Source: JAEDES01 sp964470055 (GTDB lineage: Bacteria > Bacillota_I > Bacilli_A > RF39 > UBA660). Taken from it: a stretch of 31,519 nt of DNA. The notes beneath the pieces were generated by a model. That model was not told the DNA's origin. It did no database searches and was given only the letters and a program-made list of their open reading frames with translations. This document shows, in pieces, positions 7,177 through 15,665 of the stretch. The DNA lies in NCBI GenBank assembly GCA_964470055.1, contig CAYXZZ010000008.1, forward strand, positions 1 through 31,519, read 5' to 3'. The first letter of the stretch is position 1. Every line of letters begins with the position of its first letter. The position numbers and the translations under genes are program-made.

Positions 7177-8027
7177 TACTTCTTCTCCTTTTTATATTCA
7201 TTAAAATATCTACTGCTTAGTAATTCTACCATATAATCTTTCATATATGGTTTAACTTCTTCTTTTAATTTATCATCCACCCCATAATACGCCTCACTAA
7301 TAGAACCAACTATGCAAGCAATAGTATCACTATCTCCACCTATTGATAAGGCTTTTCTTATTGAGTCTTCAAAGTCAGTAGATTGAAAAAATACAAATAA
7401 CGCTTGTGGTACAGTAAAACTACTTTTACTAGAAAAAATATTATTATGTTGTAACTCATCTAAATCAAAATCAAGTTCATAATAATTATCTACAACATGC
7501 TTATAAACATCTTCCTTACTATGTCCCGTTCTAAGCAAAAATATTGTAACAGCAACCGCTTCGGCTCCTTTTATAGCCTCAATATGATTATGTGAAGGAA
7601 TTGTCGCTTCTCTTGCCTGAGTTTTTACTTCTTCCAACGTATCAAACATATAGCCAACCGGACTAACTCGCATTGCTGCTCCATTTCCAAAACTAGTTCC
7701 TTGATTATTACCTTCTAACCACGAAACAAACCCTTTCCCAAAACGACTTCTTCCATAAACATCTTTACCTTCATTTACCTCACGAAGCCCATATTCTCTT
7801 AAATACTTTTCATATTCACAGTTTCCATTTTTAATCGCATCATATATAGCCATTGTTAAAATAGAGTCATCAGTACAAGAACATTCACTTGTAAATAACA
7901 ATTTAGTCATATCTAAACATTTAATTCTTTCTTCATAACTTCTATGTCCTGCGTCACTTTTAATACCTTGAACTTCTAAAACCTCAATATGTGAACCCGC
8001 AACATCTCCAATTATTGCTCCTAACAT
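7176..8027 (-). CDS. ADP-ribosylglycohydrolase (DraG/ARH family)
   Basis: The 283-residue protein has the family marks: GAIIGDVAGSHIE at the N-terminus, the metal-binding CTDDS (Thr52, Asp53, Asp54), GNGAAMRVSPVG in the middle and GGDSDTIACIVGSI near the C-terminus, which supplies the second pair of Asp ligands. Members cleave ADP-ribose from modified Arg or Ser, from O-acetyl-ADP-ribose or from ADP-ribose-1-phosphate. It lies 10 nt after nadD and overlaps pncC by one base. In NrtR regulons DraG-like genes are known neighbours. Here it may release ADP-ribose for the Nudix enzyme or reverse modification by the ART-like protein at 28.3-29.0 kb. The target is unknown. Confidence 0.9.
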   Translation of the reverse strand: MLGAIIGDVAGSHIEVLEVQGIKSDAGHRSYEERIKCLDMTKLLFTSECSCTDDSILTMAIYDAIKNGNCEYEKYLREYGLREVNEGKDVYGRSRFGKGFVSWLEGNNQGTSFGNGAAMRVSPVGYMFDTLEEVKTQAREATIPSHNHIEAIKGAEAVAVTIFLLRTGHSKEDVYKHVVDNYYELDFDLDELQHNNIFSSKSSFTVPQALFVFFQSTDFEDSIRKALSIGGDSDTIACIVGSISEAYYGVDDKLKEEVKPYMKDYMVELLSSRYFNEYKKEKK

Positions 8028-8037
8028 CTAACTCCTC

Positions 8038-8619
8038 CTATTCATAAAGTCTATTTTCTTTTAAATACTCATAAACATCTTTATCTAAAAGCTCTAAAAT
8101 TCCTTCTCCACTTTCAATCTTATTTCTAATTTCAGTCGAAGATAAACTATCAGGTTCAATATCTGTGACAATAATATTATCTTTATACTTACTAAGCCTT
8201 TTCAAGATCTCCTTAATATCATCAGTATATCTTTTAATTACTAAAAATTTATAATTTTCTAATAAGTAAATTCCATTTTTCCATTCATCGACATAACTTA
8301 AATTATCTGCTCCACAAACAAAGTAAATTTCATCATTTGGATAGACTTCTTGAAAATGTTTTAATGTATCACACGTATAAACAACTTCATCTTTTAATTC
8401 ATAATCACTTAAATCAAGTCTTTCATCATCCTTAATCATTACTTCAAGCATTTTATATCTATGATGATCATCAACCAAATTAGTTTTATATTTATACCTA
8501 CTTCCAGTAGGCACATAAATCACTTTATCAACATAGCCATTTTCTAATAATTCATATCCTATTCTTAAATGCATCTTATGTGGAGGATTAAAACTTCCAC
8601 CTAAAATTCCAATTTTCAT
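8038..8619 (-). CDS. nadD: Nicotinate mononucleotide adenylyltransferase
   Basis: The 193-residue enzyme joins nicotinate mononucleotide and ATP to form deamido-NAD. It has the nucleotidyltransferase motif GGSFNPPHKMH (7-17) and the C-terminal SSTEIRNKI (near 165-173), and a length normal for bacterial NadD. Between them lies CGADNLSYVDEWKN, which matches the GADxLxxxxxWK loop. Its ATG follows directly on the stop codon of the prs-like gene with no gap. With PncB supplying its substrate and NadE using its product, the route from nicotinate to NAD is complete inside this window. Confidence 0.95.
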   Translation of the reverse strand: MKIGILGGSFNPPHKMHLRIGYELLENGYVDKVIYVPTGSRYKYKTNLVDDHHRYKMLEVMIKDDERLDLSDYELKDEVVYTCDTLKHFQEVYPNDEIYFVCGADNLSYVDEWKNGIYLLENYKFLVIKRYTDDIKEILKRLSKYKDNIIVTDIEPDSLSSTEIRNKIESGEGILELLDKDVYEYLKENRLYE

Positions 8620-9693
8620 TTATCCCAACTTCTTTCTAATCTTATCAATAATTTGTTTTTTACCATTCCAAAGTGTTTCAATATCGCCCTTTTTATTTAT
8701 CATATCAATAATCAAAGCCATATACTTACTACAATCTACATTAACATACCATTTATTATTCTTAATCTCATCAGGAACATAAGATAAATTTGTTGAATAT
8801 AGTTTATTATACAATCCTTTCGCATACGCTTCAACAAACTTTTCTACTCCTTCCGTAAACAAAGCAAAGGTTGCGATTAAATAAATATTTCTTGCTCCTC
8901 TTTTTCTTAGATGTTCTGCAACTTCTAGCATTGAGCCACCTGATGCAATCATATCATCAACCACAATCACATCTTTATTCTTTGGATCAGCGCCCATATA
9001 CATATGTTCAACTATTGGATTTTTTCCATTCACTACTTTTGATAAATCACGTCTTTTATAAAATACTCCTACATCACAGCCTAACATATCAGCATAATAT
9101 CTTGCTCTCTCCATTGCTCCCATATCTGGACTAATCACTAACATTTCATTAATATCTTCATTTTCAATTAATTCTTCTAAAATTGTATGAGTTGGATAAA
9201 AATTCTCAAACGGAAGTCTTGGAATTGCATTACAGATACTTGGATCATGAGCATCAAAAGTAATTATATTATCAACACCGATTCTTTCTAATTCCTGTAA
9301 ACTTATCGCACAATCCAAAGATTCATTTCCTCTTCTTTTATGTTGTCTTGATTGATAAAGTAATGGCATCACTACATTTATTTTTGATGCATGTCCACTA
9401 ATTGCCGCAATAACTCTTTTTATATCTTCAAAGTGTTCATCCGGAGACATAAAATGTTCTCTCCCATGCATCATATAACTAAGTCCATAATTACCAACAT
9501 CACTAAGTATATATAAATCATCTCCATTAACACTTGATTCAATTGAAACCTTTCCCTCACCATTACTAAAACGATTATTTTTGATAGAGACCATATAACC
9601 TTTATCATTTTTATTCATTTCCTTTAAATGCCCATTAACCTTATTCCCAAAATCACTAATATTATCTAAAACAACCAATCTCAACTTACCCAT
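8620..9693 (-). CDS. prs: Ribose-phosphate pyrophosphokinase-like enzyme (PRPP synthetase paralog)
   Basis: The 357-residue protein keeps the Prs plan: a flexible-loop region PLLYQSRQHKRRGNESLD, FDAHDPSICN (compare TLDLHAxQIQGFF), SPDMGAMERARYYADML, KRRDL, and the PRPP loop VIVVDDMIASGGSML (about 242-256). It is longer than standard Prs (~315) and the N-terminal third and the loops diverge, so it is probably not the housekeeping copy. As first gene of an NAD operon it could supply PRPP to PncB; prs genes next to nadV or pncB under NrtR are known. A different pyrophosphokinase substrate, such as the ADP-ribose used by phage Adps enzymes, cannot be excluded. GGAG lies before the ATG. Confidence 0.85.
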   Translation of the reverse strand: MGKLRLVVLDNISDFGNKVNGHLKEMNKNDKGYMVSIKNNRFSNGEGKVSIESSVNGDDLYILSDVGNYGLSYMMHGREHFMSPDEHFEDIKRVIAAISGHASKINVVMPLLYQSRQHKRRGNESLDCAISLQELERIGVDNIITFDAHDPSICNAIPRLPFENFYPTHTILEELIENEDINEMLVISPDMGAMERARYYADMLGCDVGVFYKRRDLSKVVNGKNPIVEHMYMGADPKNKDVIVVDDMIASGGSMLEVAEHLRKRGARNIYLIATFALFTEGVEKFVEAYAKGLYNKLYSTNLSYVPDEIKNNKWYVNVDCSKYMALIIDMINKKGDIETLWNGKKQIIDKIRKKLG

Positions 9694-9838
9694 AATTTCT
9701 TCTCCTATCTATTTTTTTCTTTAACATTAACACTTACCTCGTAAAAAATTAATCTTTTATCACCCAATAACAATTTTCATATTTTCTACCGATATCATTT
9801 TAATAACAGCATCCTTAAAAATATCAAACATTTTATTT
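9694..9838 (-). other. 148-nt leader of the prs-nadD operon
   Basis: Between the promoter and prs lies a leader holding an exact half-site GTTATTAA (9800-9807), a weaker GTTAATGTTAA-like stretch near 9721-9731 close to the ribosome site, and a 23-codon open frame at 9760-9831 that starts about 10 nt after the predicted transcription start and has no Shine-Dalgarno. I see no known riboswitch fold. Confidence 0.4.
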
Positions 9839-9876
9839 GTTATTAACATTATATTAATAACTATTTAAAAAGTCAA
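9839..9876 (-). promoter_or_regulatory. Promoter of the prs-nadD operon with overlapping palindromic operator
   Basis: Minus strand: -35 TTGACT (9871-9876), 17-bp spacer, perfect -10 TATAAT (9848-9853). A 23-bp palindrome, GTTATTAA-N7-TTAATAAC with exact 8-bp arms, covers 9839-9861 and therefore buries the -10 and start site, the geometry of a repressor operator. The same site with one changed base lies at 16366-16388 before pncA. NrtR is the obvious binder, by inference. Confidence 0.85.
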
Positions 9877-9880
9877 CCAT

Positions 9881-9904
9881 CTTTTTAACATTTTTGTAAA
9901 AACA
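9881..9904 (-). promoter_or_regulatory. AT-rich element upstream of the -35, shared with the pncA promoter
   Basis: A 24-bp stretch four bases upstream of the -35 matches 16407-16430 at 23 of 24 positions. Its A- and T-tracts and location (about -40 to -62) fit an UP element or a second regulator site. Confidence 0.6.
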
Positions 9905-9907
9905 GTT

Positions 9908-9938
9908 AAAAAATAAAAATATCTAGTTATTCTAGATA
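9908..9938 (-). terminator. Terminator of the 163-aa orphan gene
   Basis: Minus strand TATCTAG pairs with CTAGATA around loop AATAA, followed by TTTTTATTTTTT. It sits directly after the stop codon at 9942 and before the promoter of the prs operon. Confidence 0.8.
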
Positions 9939-9941
9939 CTT

Positions 9942-10433
9942 TTACTTATCCGTTCCAAAAACTTTAACATACTCTTTCGCTGCTAAACCATTGCATTTTC
10001 TATTAATTGCATAAACATTTTTACTAACGAAAGGAACCCCACCAGGCAACATCTTCCATATTTCAGGCGGATATAAAAATGATAACATTCCAGAGGCTGT
10101 TCCCATTTGAACTAACATATCAACAACCATATGCTCATCAGTCCATTCATTCCCTTCAGAATCACAATATAACTTCATAAATGATGGCGCTTGCTCAATA
10201 TCACATAATTGATCAATATAAGTTCCAATAACTTCTCTATTCGCATTAAGTCTTTCTAAACTAAATGCACATTTTGATGTAACACCTTCTCCTATCGCAA
10301 AATTGCAAGTCAATCCTTCGCTATCAAAATCCGCATTATTTAAAATACACTTATCAAATAAAAGTACAACATTTTTTTCACTTAATCTCTCATCAACCTC
10401 TTTTTGCTGTACTTCAACAATTATTTTATTCAT
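9942..10433 (-). CDS. Uncharacterised protein, paralog of the C-terminal half of its neighbour
   Basis: From the ATG at 10433, which has GAGGGGGAG before it, the protein has 163 residues. It is soluble, acidic and has no signal peptide. It aligns over most of its length with the C-terminal half of the 309-residue protein encoded upstream: both have a VxSxERLxxN-like stretch, SFxKLxxDxxGxxW, DxLVQxGxAxGxLxF and end with PxxxWxxxPGGVPxV. I faintly recall small Firmicutes proteins ending in PREMW-LPGGxPY but no function for them. The gene has its own promoter and terminator and lies between the two NAD operons. Function unknown. Confidence 0.75.
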   Translation of the reverse strand: MNKIIVEVQQKEVDERLSEKNVVLLFDKCILNNADFDSEGLTCNFAIGEGVTSKCAFSLERLNANREVIGTYIDQLCDIEQAPSFMKLYCDSEGNEWTDEHMVVDMLVQMGTASGMLSFLYPPEIWKMLPGGVPFVSKNVYAINRKCNGLAAKEYVKVFGTDK

Positions 10434-10462
10434 AGTCTCCCCCTCTTTCAAAGTGCCTATAC

Positions 10463-10491
10463 ATTATACCACATTTTGCCTAAAACCGCAA
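10463..10491 (-). promoter_or_regulatory. Promoter of the 163-aa orphan gene
   Basis: Minus strand: -35 TTGCGG (10486-10491), 17-bp spacer, extended -10 TGG-TATAAT (10463-10468). It begins immediately after the terminator of the preceding gene and carries no NAD-type palindrome. Confidence 0.75.
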
Positions 10492-10529
10492 GAAAAAAAA
10501 GACTCCAAGCGCAAAAGCCACTAAAGTCT
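10492..10529 (-). terminator. Terminator of the 309-aa orphan gene
   Basis: Minus strand AGACT-TTAG pairs with TTGG-AGTCT (with G-U pairs, two mismatches and a short inner stem), then eight T. The stem-loop lies about 55 nt after the stop codon. Confidence 0.7.
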
Positions 10530-10585
10530 CTTTCAAACCATCTAAAAAATTCATTAACAACTAAACAACAAAAGTATCAAAACTT

Positions 10586-11515
10586 TTAACTATTATTTCT
10601 TCTAAACTCATCAACTGTCTTCTTAAACTCAATTGGTTTTTTACCCTCAATTTTCTCGTTATCATTTTCCCTATTTCTAACAACATATGGTACACCGCCT
10701 GGAAATACATCCCAACAATCTCTAGGAACAGTAAATTCAAGTGCACCAGTTGCTCTTCCCAATTGAACTAATAAATCCATTGTCGAATGTAAATCAGCCC
10801 ATTGTCTTCCATTTTTATCATAACACAATTTTAAAAATGAAACCTCTTCATCAATATTAGGTAACTCATCTAACATTTGAAAAATACCCATCTTATTTTC
10901 TTCTAACCTTTCAGCACTAAAAACAGAAACCATCGAAATACCTTTGCCTAATATAAAGTCAACTGTTGGTTCCAATTCCTTTGAAGCATTTTCTCTTACC
11001 TCATCATCGCTTAATAAGCATGTTCTATAAGTATCAATAACTTTTTCCGCCGTCAATATGTTTTCCTCATCAGAAAAAGTTTTTACTTCTACCACCCTAA
11101 AATTTCCAGTATCCATTCCAACTAATTCCGATACACTTTCAAGTATTTGTTCTAAAGACATTGGAACACTTGGTTCAGGACAATTATATGTTCCAACAAG
11201 CATTTCCATAAAATCATTTTCAGCCTCTTTCAATTGTTCCTTAAAATCATTATTACCACATATCTTTGAAATACCTGCTAAATAATCTTCAAGAGTATTA
11301 TCTCGCATCGCCCTAATTAAAGCCTGACTAGATTGATCAAATACAAATGATAAAACCGCTATATTTTTAACCAACTTGCTATCTTCAGTTATAAGTTCAC
11401 GAAACTTTTCTAATTCCGCTAAAGAATAAGGCACCTTTCCATAGTAATTCCACCAATGAAGCAACAATCCCTCTTGTTCTTCCGAAGTATAATCATCAAA
11501 CTTTTTTACTTCCAT
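10586..11515 (-). CDS. Uncharacterised two-part protein, larger paralog of its neighbour
   Basis: From the ATG at 11515, directly after GGAGGAG, the protein has 309 residues. Residues about 1-70 form a domain rich in aromatic and Leu residues (LLLHWWNYYGKVPYSLAE, then FVFDQSSQALIRAMRDN). A middle region (about 85-150) is helical. The C-terminal half (about 155-290) matches the 163-residue protein downstream, including SFLKLCYDKNGRQW, DLLVQLGRATGALEF and PGGVPYV. A charged tail follows. There is no signal peptide or membrane helix. It has its own strong promoter. I do not recognise either domain, so no function is offered; an intragenic duplication or fusion of two small families is likely. 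Confidence 0.75.
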   Translation of the reverse strand: MEVKKFDDYTSEEQEGLLLHWWNYYGKVPYSLAELEKFRELITEDSKLVKNIAVLSFVFDQSSQALIRAMRDNTLEDYLAGISKICGNNDFKEQLKEAENDFMEMLVGTYNCPEPSVPMSLEQILESVSELVGMDTGNFRVVEVKTFSDEENILTAEKVIDTYRTCLLSDDEVRENASKELEPTVDFILGKGISMVSVFSAERLEENKMGIFQMLDELPNIDEEVSFLKLCYDKNGRQWADLHSTMDLLVQLGRATGALEFTVPRDCWDVFPGGVPYVVRNRENDNEKIEGKKPIEFKKTVDEFRRNNS

Positions 11516-11562
11516 CAAAACTCCTCCAATATTACAAAATTCCACTCGTAAATAGTGTCCAT

Positions 11563-11591
11563 ATTATAACACATACCAACTTATCCGTCAA
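11563..11591 (-). promoter_or_regulatory. Strong promoter of the 309-aa orphan gene
   Basis: Minus strand: -35 TTGACG (11586-11591), 17-bp spacer, extended -10 TGT-TATAAT (11563-11568). Nearly consensus; no palindrome. It lies after nadE, where I see no convincing terminator, so some read-through from the NAD operon is possible. Confidence 0.8.
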
Positions 11592-11618
11592 AGGAAAAGA
11601 AGCAGTCTTTGCCTCATC

Positions 11619-13547
11619 CTAATCATCTAATTCCTCAACTTCTTTTAACCAAATAGCATAACTTGCATCACTTGGCATCCTTAAATCACCTCGAGGAGAT
11701 AAACTAATACTACCAACTTTAATACCATCTGGAACACAATTTCGCTTAAATTGTTGTGTAAAGAACCTTTTAACAAAAACCTTTAACCATTTCTTGATTG
11801 TCTCATTATCAAATTTACCTTTAAACGTTGCTTTTGCTAAAAAATAAATCTTTTTAGGACTTGCTCCATACCTTAAAAAATGATATAGATAAAAATCATG
11901 TAAAACATAAGGGCCTATACTAGATTCTGTCTGTTGCAAAATATTTCCTGCCTTATCTGGAGGAAGTAATTCTGGTGAAATAGGTGTATCTAAAATATCT
12001 TTTAATACTTGCTTTTTACCCTCATCAGAATTATCCGCAACCCAATCAACTAAATATCTAACCAAAGTTTTAGGAATAGAACTATTAACCGCATACATAC
12101 TCATATGATCTCCATTATATGTACACCATCCAAGTGCAAGCTCTGACAAATCTCCTGTCCCAATAACGAAACCATTTTCCATATTCGCAATATCCATTAA
12201 AATTTGTGTTCTTTCACGGGCTTGAATATTTTCATAAGTTACACTGCGATCATCTTCCGGAAGACCAATATCTTTCATATGTTGAATTGACGCTTCCTTA
12301 ATACTTACCTCTTTTAAGGTTGCCCCATACTCATTAACAAACTTACAAGCATTATTATAAGTTCTACCAGTTGTTCCAAATCCCGGCATTGTAACACCAA
12401 TAATATTCTTCATATCAAGCCCTAGTTTTTTATACGCCTCAACTATAACCAAAAACGCTAAAGTTGAATCAAGTCCCCCTGAAATACCAATAACACATTT
12501 CGGATAATTAAGTTGAATTAATCTTCGCGCTAAAGCCGTTGCCTGAATTGTAAAAATCTCCTGACATCTCTCATCTCTATGAGCCTTATTACTTGGTACA
12601 AAAGGATACTCCTTATAATTTCTTTCAAAAACATTAGTATCATTAACTTCAACTTCTATAATATCATAGTAATCATCCATTAATTTTCCCATATATGAGG
12701 CATTTCTAATTCTCTCATTCGCAAGTTTATCAACATCAACATCTGCATAAATCAATTCACTTTCTATTTGAAAACGATCATTTTTCTTAAGTAATGTCCC
12801 ATTCTCATAAATCATACTTGCTCCACTAAATAATACATCTGATGTAGATTCCATAACACCACTTGATGCATATACATAAGCAGACATCGTTTTTGCTGAT
12901 TGCATACTAACCAAATTATTACGATATTCATTCTTCCCAATCATTTCATTACTACTTGAAAGATTAAAAATAATTGTTGCTCCATTAACCGCATGATGAT
13001 TACTTGGCGGATATACAGTCCATAAATCTTCACAAATTTCTACTCCAAAACAAATATTTTTCTTACTCTTATCTCTAAATAATAAATTAGTAGAAATTAA
13101 AACTCTTTGCCCACATAAAGCAACTTCTCTAGACAACAAATTCAAACTAGAAGCAAACCATCTTTTTTCATAAAACTCAGCATAATTTGGAATATAAGTC
13201 TTAGGAATAACTCCCAAAATCTTCCCCTTACAAATCACAACACCACAATTAAATAATTGATTATCAACCCTAACAGGCATACCAATCAAAGAAATAATAT
13301 CAATATTTGCAGTTTCCTTTAAAACTATTTCTAATCCACTTTCAGCCTCGTCCAATAATTTGTCTTGTAAAAACAAGTCCCCACAAGTATAACCAGTTAA
13401 AGAAAGTTCTGGCGTTGAAACAATCGAAATCCCTTTTTTATGAGCCACCTTAATCATTCGAACTAACTCATTCGCATTACTAATTGGATCAGCCAATACT
13501 AACTTATTAACTATACTACCAACTCTTACAAATCCTAATTTTTTCAT
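11619..13547 (-). CDS. nadE: Glutamine-dependent NAD synthetase
   Basis: The 642-residue two-domain enzyme amidates deamido-NAD with ATP and glutamine. The N-terminal nitrilase-type glutaminase domain (about 1-270) has the Glu in TPELSLTGY, a Lys in VIPKTYIPNY and the nucleophile Cys172 in EICEDLW. The C-terminal synthetase domain (about 330-642) has the P-loop SGGLDSTLA (near 355), GTGDLSELALGW and the NSSIPKTLV segment. The domains and length are those of the long NadE form, so ammonia is channelled from glutamine. It is the last gene of the pncA operon, 50 nt after the Nudix gene. No clear terminator follows. Confidence 0.95.
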   Translation of the reverse strand: MKKLGFVRVGSIVNKLVLADPISNANELVRMIKVAHKKGISIVSTPELSLTGYTCGDLFLQDKLLDEAESGLEIVLKETANIDIISLIGMPVRVDNQLFNCGVVICKGKILGVIPKTYIPNYAEFYEKRWFASSLNLLSREVALCGQRVLISTNLLFRDKSKKNICFGVEICEDLWTVYPPSNHHAVNGATIIFNLSSSNEMIGKNEYRNNLVSMQSAKTMSAYVYASSGVMESTSDVLFSGASMIYENGTLLKKNDRFQIESELIYADVDVDKLANERIRNASYMGKLMDDYYDIIEVEVNDTNVFERNYKEYPFVPSNKAHRDERCQEIFTIQATALARRLIQLNYPKCVIGISGGLDSTLAFLVIVEAYKKLGLDMKNIIGVTMPGFGTTGRTYNNACKFVNEYGATLKEVSIKEASIQHMKDIGLPEDDRSVTYENIQARERTQILMDIANMENGFVIGTGDLSELALGWCTYNGDHMSMYAVNSSIPKTLVRYLVDWVADNSDEGKKQVLKDILDTPISPELLPPDKAGNILQQTESSIGPYVLHDFYLYHFLRYGASPKKIYFLAKATFKGKFDNETIKKWLKVFVKRFFTQQFKRNCVPDGIKVGSISLSPRGDLRMPSDASYAIWLKEVEELDD

Positions 13548-13597
13548 AAATTCATCTCCTAATTTTTATTCTAAATAATTTTCAGTCAATATACAAC

Positions 13598-14188
13598 CTA
13601 TTTTTTCAAATATTGTTTGCTTCTTTCAATAGCAAGTTGTGATTGACTATCAGCAATCATCCCCATATTTACTAATTCAATCGCCTCATCATAACTGCAC
13701 TCAAAATACCTAATAAATTCATCTCCATCTAAATGTTGAACCCCAACCTTTCTGCAACCCTCTGCCAAAAAAGCCTTATTATAAGCCGCGCTGCAGCCCT
13801 GATCTTGATAAAAAGAGCCCAACAATGTCATTTTTTCCGGTACATAACCAGTCTCTTCAAACAGCTCTCTTCTTGCCGCCTCTTCATATTCTTCACCTAA
13901 ATCAACATATCCCGCAGGAAGTTCAATCGCAACTCCACTATGAGTAAATACTCTTGGTTGCACAACTAATAACGTATTGCCCTCCGTAGTAATTGGAAGG
14001 ATAATAGCCGCACTACCATCGCTTCCATTTTTAACTAACTTTTCTCTTGTTATTACATGACCGTTATTAAGTTCACACAAATATCTTTCACTTTTCAAAA
14101 ATCTTCCATTCGCATCTAACAATTCCATCTTCTTGACCTTAAGTTCTTCTATATAACTATGTAATTCATCTAACTTTTCTTTTCTCAT
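13598..14188 (-). CDS. Nudix hydrolase, ADP-ribose pyrophosphatase type
   Basis: The 196-residue protein has an intact Nudix box beginning at Gly93: GYVDLGEE leading to RELFEETGY (107-115), with every catalytic Glu present, in contrast to NrtR. The domain order, a short N-terminal beta region with LCELNNGHVITRE, then VVQPRV and IELPAGYVD, is that of ADP-ribose pyrophosphatases (NudF/YqkG group), which split ADP-ribose to AMP and ribose-5-phosphate. Its ATG overlaps the pncB stop by one base. In this operon it would recycle ADP-ribose toward PRPP and also lower the level of the likely NrtR effector. Substrate is inferred from the family. Confidence 0.87.
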   Translation of the reverse strand: MRKEKLDELHSYIEELKVKKMELLDANGRFLKSERYLCELNNGHVITREKLVKNGSDGSAAIILPITTEGNTLLVVQPRVFTHSGVAIELPAGYVDLGEEYEEAARRELFEETGYVPEKMTLLGSFYQDQGCSAAYNKAFLAEGCRKVGVQHLDGDEFIRYFECSYDEAIELVNMGMIADSQSQLAIERSKQYLKK

Positions 14189-15651
14189 TATTTTTTCACC
14201 TTCTGGACAGGAGCCATTGGCTCATTCTTTCCTCCATGTAACGCTATCAACTCATTTTTTAACTCTCTTAGTTTATCAGTTAAATCAACATAATACTCGT
14301 GTGGATTATTAATTCTTGTTACCTCTGGATATAATGTTTCAAATTCATCTTGGCAATAGTCCTGTTTTTCTTTTAAAGTAGGTTCTTGATATACTAACTC
14401 TCCATCCTTAAATACTGGTACTTGCAATTCTCGAACTTCATAATTTTTTAACTCTGTTTTCTTCCAAGTCTCAGTTGGATGTACTAAAGTAAATTTATCA
14501 GTTGCAATTACCTCGCCTGCTAAACTAATAACATCTCCTAATGCATACCCAGTTTCTTTATCATAAAAACGATATACTTTCTTATAACCAGGATTAATTG
14601 TTTTAACACTATCATTACTAACCTTAATTCTAGGTTCTGCTTCGCCATCCTTCTCAACTGCTACTAATTTATAAACTCCCCCAACTCGCTCTTTTGGAGC
14701 CGCAATATTATCTCCTGCCCCAATTGAATCAATTACTGCTCCCTGGTTTAATAAATCACGAATTGTATATTCACTTAAACCATTAGATAAACAAATTGTC
14801 GTATCAACATATCCTGCTTTATCTAACATCTTTCTTGCTTCTTTTGATAAATAAGCCAAATCACCACTATCAATTCTAATCCCTTTAAATTTATAGCCAT
14901 TTGGTTTTAAATACTCGTCAGCCACTCTAATCGCATTAGGAATTCCACTTCTTAAAGTATCATAAGTATCAACTAAGAAAATACAATTATCAGGATTACT
15001 TTTCGCATATCCTAAAAACGCATCATATTCACTTTCTGCCTCTGTTACTAATGAATGAGCCATTGTTCCAAGCACTGGGATTTTATATTTCATTCCCGCA
15101 TACGTATTAGAAGTTCCGCAACAGCCACCAATATACGCACACTTACTTGCTTCAACTGCTGAATCAATTCCCCGTGCACGTCTTGCTCCAAATTCCATTA
15201 CCGGAATATCCTTTGCCTCACTTGTAATTCTCTTTGCCGCAGTAGTCACTAAACTACCATGATTAAAATTTGTAAGTAACGCAGTTTCAATAATTTGTGC
15301 AGTAACGGCATCTGCTTTAACCGTAAGTACCGGTTCATTAGGGAAAACCACTGTTCCATCAGGAACCGCATAAATATCTCCTCCAAATTTTAAATTACCT
15401 AAATACTCTAAAAAACCTTCATTAAATTTACCTAAACTTCTAAGATAATCAATTTCTTCTTCCCCAAATTTAAAATTTTGAATATACTTAATAGTTTCAT
15501 CAAGTCCCCCGCTCATTGTATATCCACCTTCAAATGGATTTTTTCTAAAGAACACATCAAAGTAAACTTGTTCATCCTTTTTCCCTTCATTGAAATAAGT
15601 TTGAGCCATAGTCAACTCATAAAAATCAGTCATTAAAGTTTTATTATCCAT
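14188..15651 (-). CDS. pncB: Nicotinate phosphoribosyltransferase
   Basis: The 487-residue enzyme couples nicotinate and PRPP, with ATP, to form nicotinate mononucleotide. It starts MDNKTLMTDFYELTMAQTYF, typical of Firmicute PncB, and has FGARRARG, GTSNTYAG, LGTMAHSLV (His199, the expected phosphorylated His), FLVDTYDTLRSG, RIDSGDLAYLS and SGLSEYxI-like LSNGLSEY. The length is that of the long Firmicute form. It lies 51 nt after pncA and overlaps the Nudix gene by one base. A near copy of the NAD palindrome lies 15-37 nt upstream of its ATG and touches the ribosome site. Confidence 0.95.
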   Translation of the reverse strand: MDNKTLMTDFYELTMAQTYFNEGKKDEQVYFDVFFRKNPFEGGYTMSGGLDETIKYIQNFKFGEEEIDYLRSLGKFNEGFLEYLGNLKFGGDIYAVPDGTVVFPNEPVLTVKADAVTAQIIETALLTNFNHGSLVTTAAKRITSEAKDIPVMEFGARRARGIDSAVEASKCAYIGGCCGTSNTYAGMKYKIPVLGTMAHSLVTEAESEYDAFLGYAKSNPDNCIFLVDTYDTLRSGIPNAIRVADEYLKPNGYKFKGIRIDSGDLAYLSKEARKMLDKAGYVDTTICLSNGLSEYTIRDLLNQGAVIDSIGAGDNIAAPKERVGGVYKLVAVEKDGEAEPRIKVSNDSVKTINPGYKKVYRFYDKETGYALGDVISLAGEVIATDKFTLVHPTETWKKTELKNYEVRELQVPVFKDGELVYQEPTLKEKQDYCQDEFETLYPEVTRINNPHEYYVDLTDKLRELKNELIALHGGKNEPMAPVQKVKK

Positions 15652-15665
15652 ATTTAATATCTCCT

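Noticed and set aside
9694..9838. A NAD- or nicotinate-responsive riboswitch in the prs leader
   Set aside because: I could not find a conserved multi-stem fold or a paired terminator; the region is AT-rich with scattered operator half-sites.
8620..15651. A phage-type NARP1 or NARP2 NAD-reconstitution system
   Set aside because: There is a Prs-like and a phosphoribosyltransferase gene, but the latter is a clear chromosomal PncB with its His motif and the nearby nadD, nadE and pncA are standard bacterial genes. No NadV, Namat or phage genes are present.
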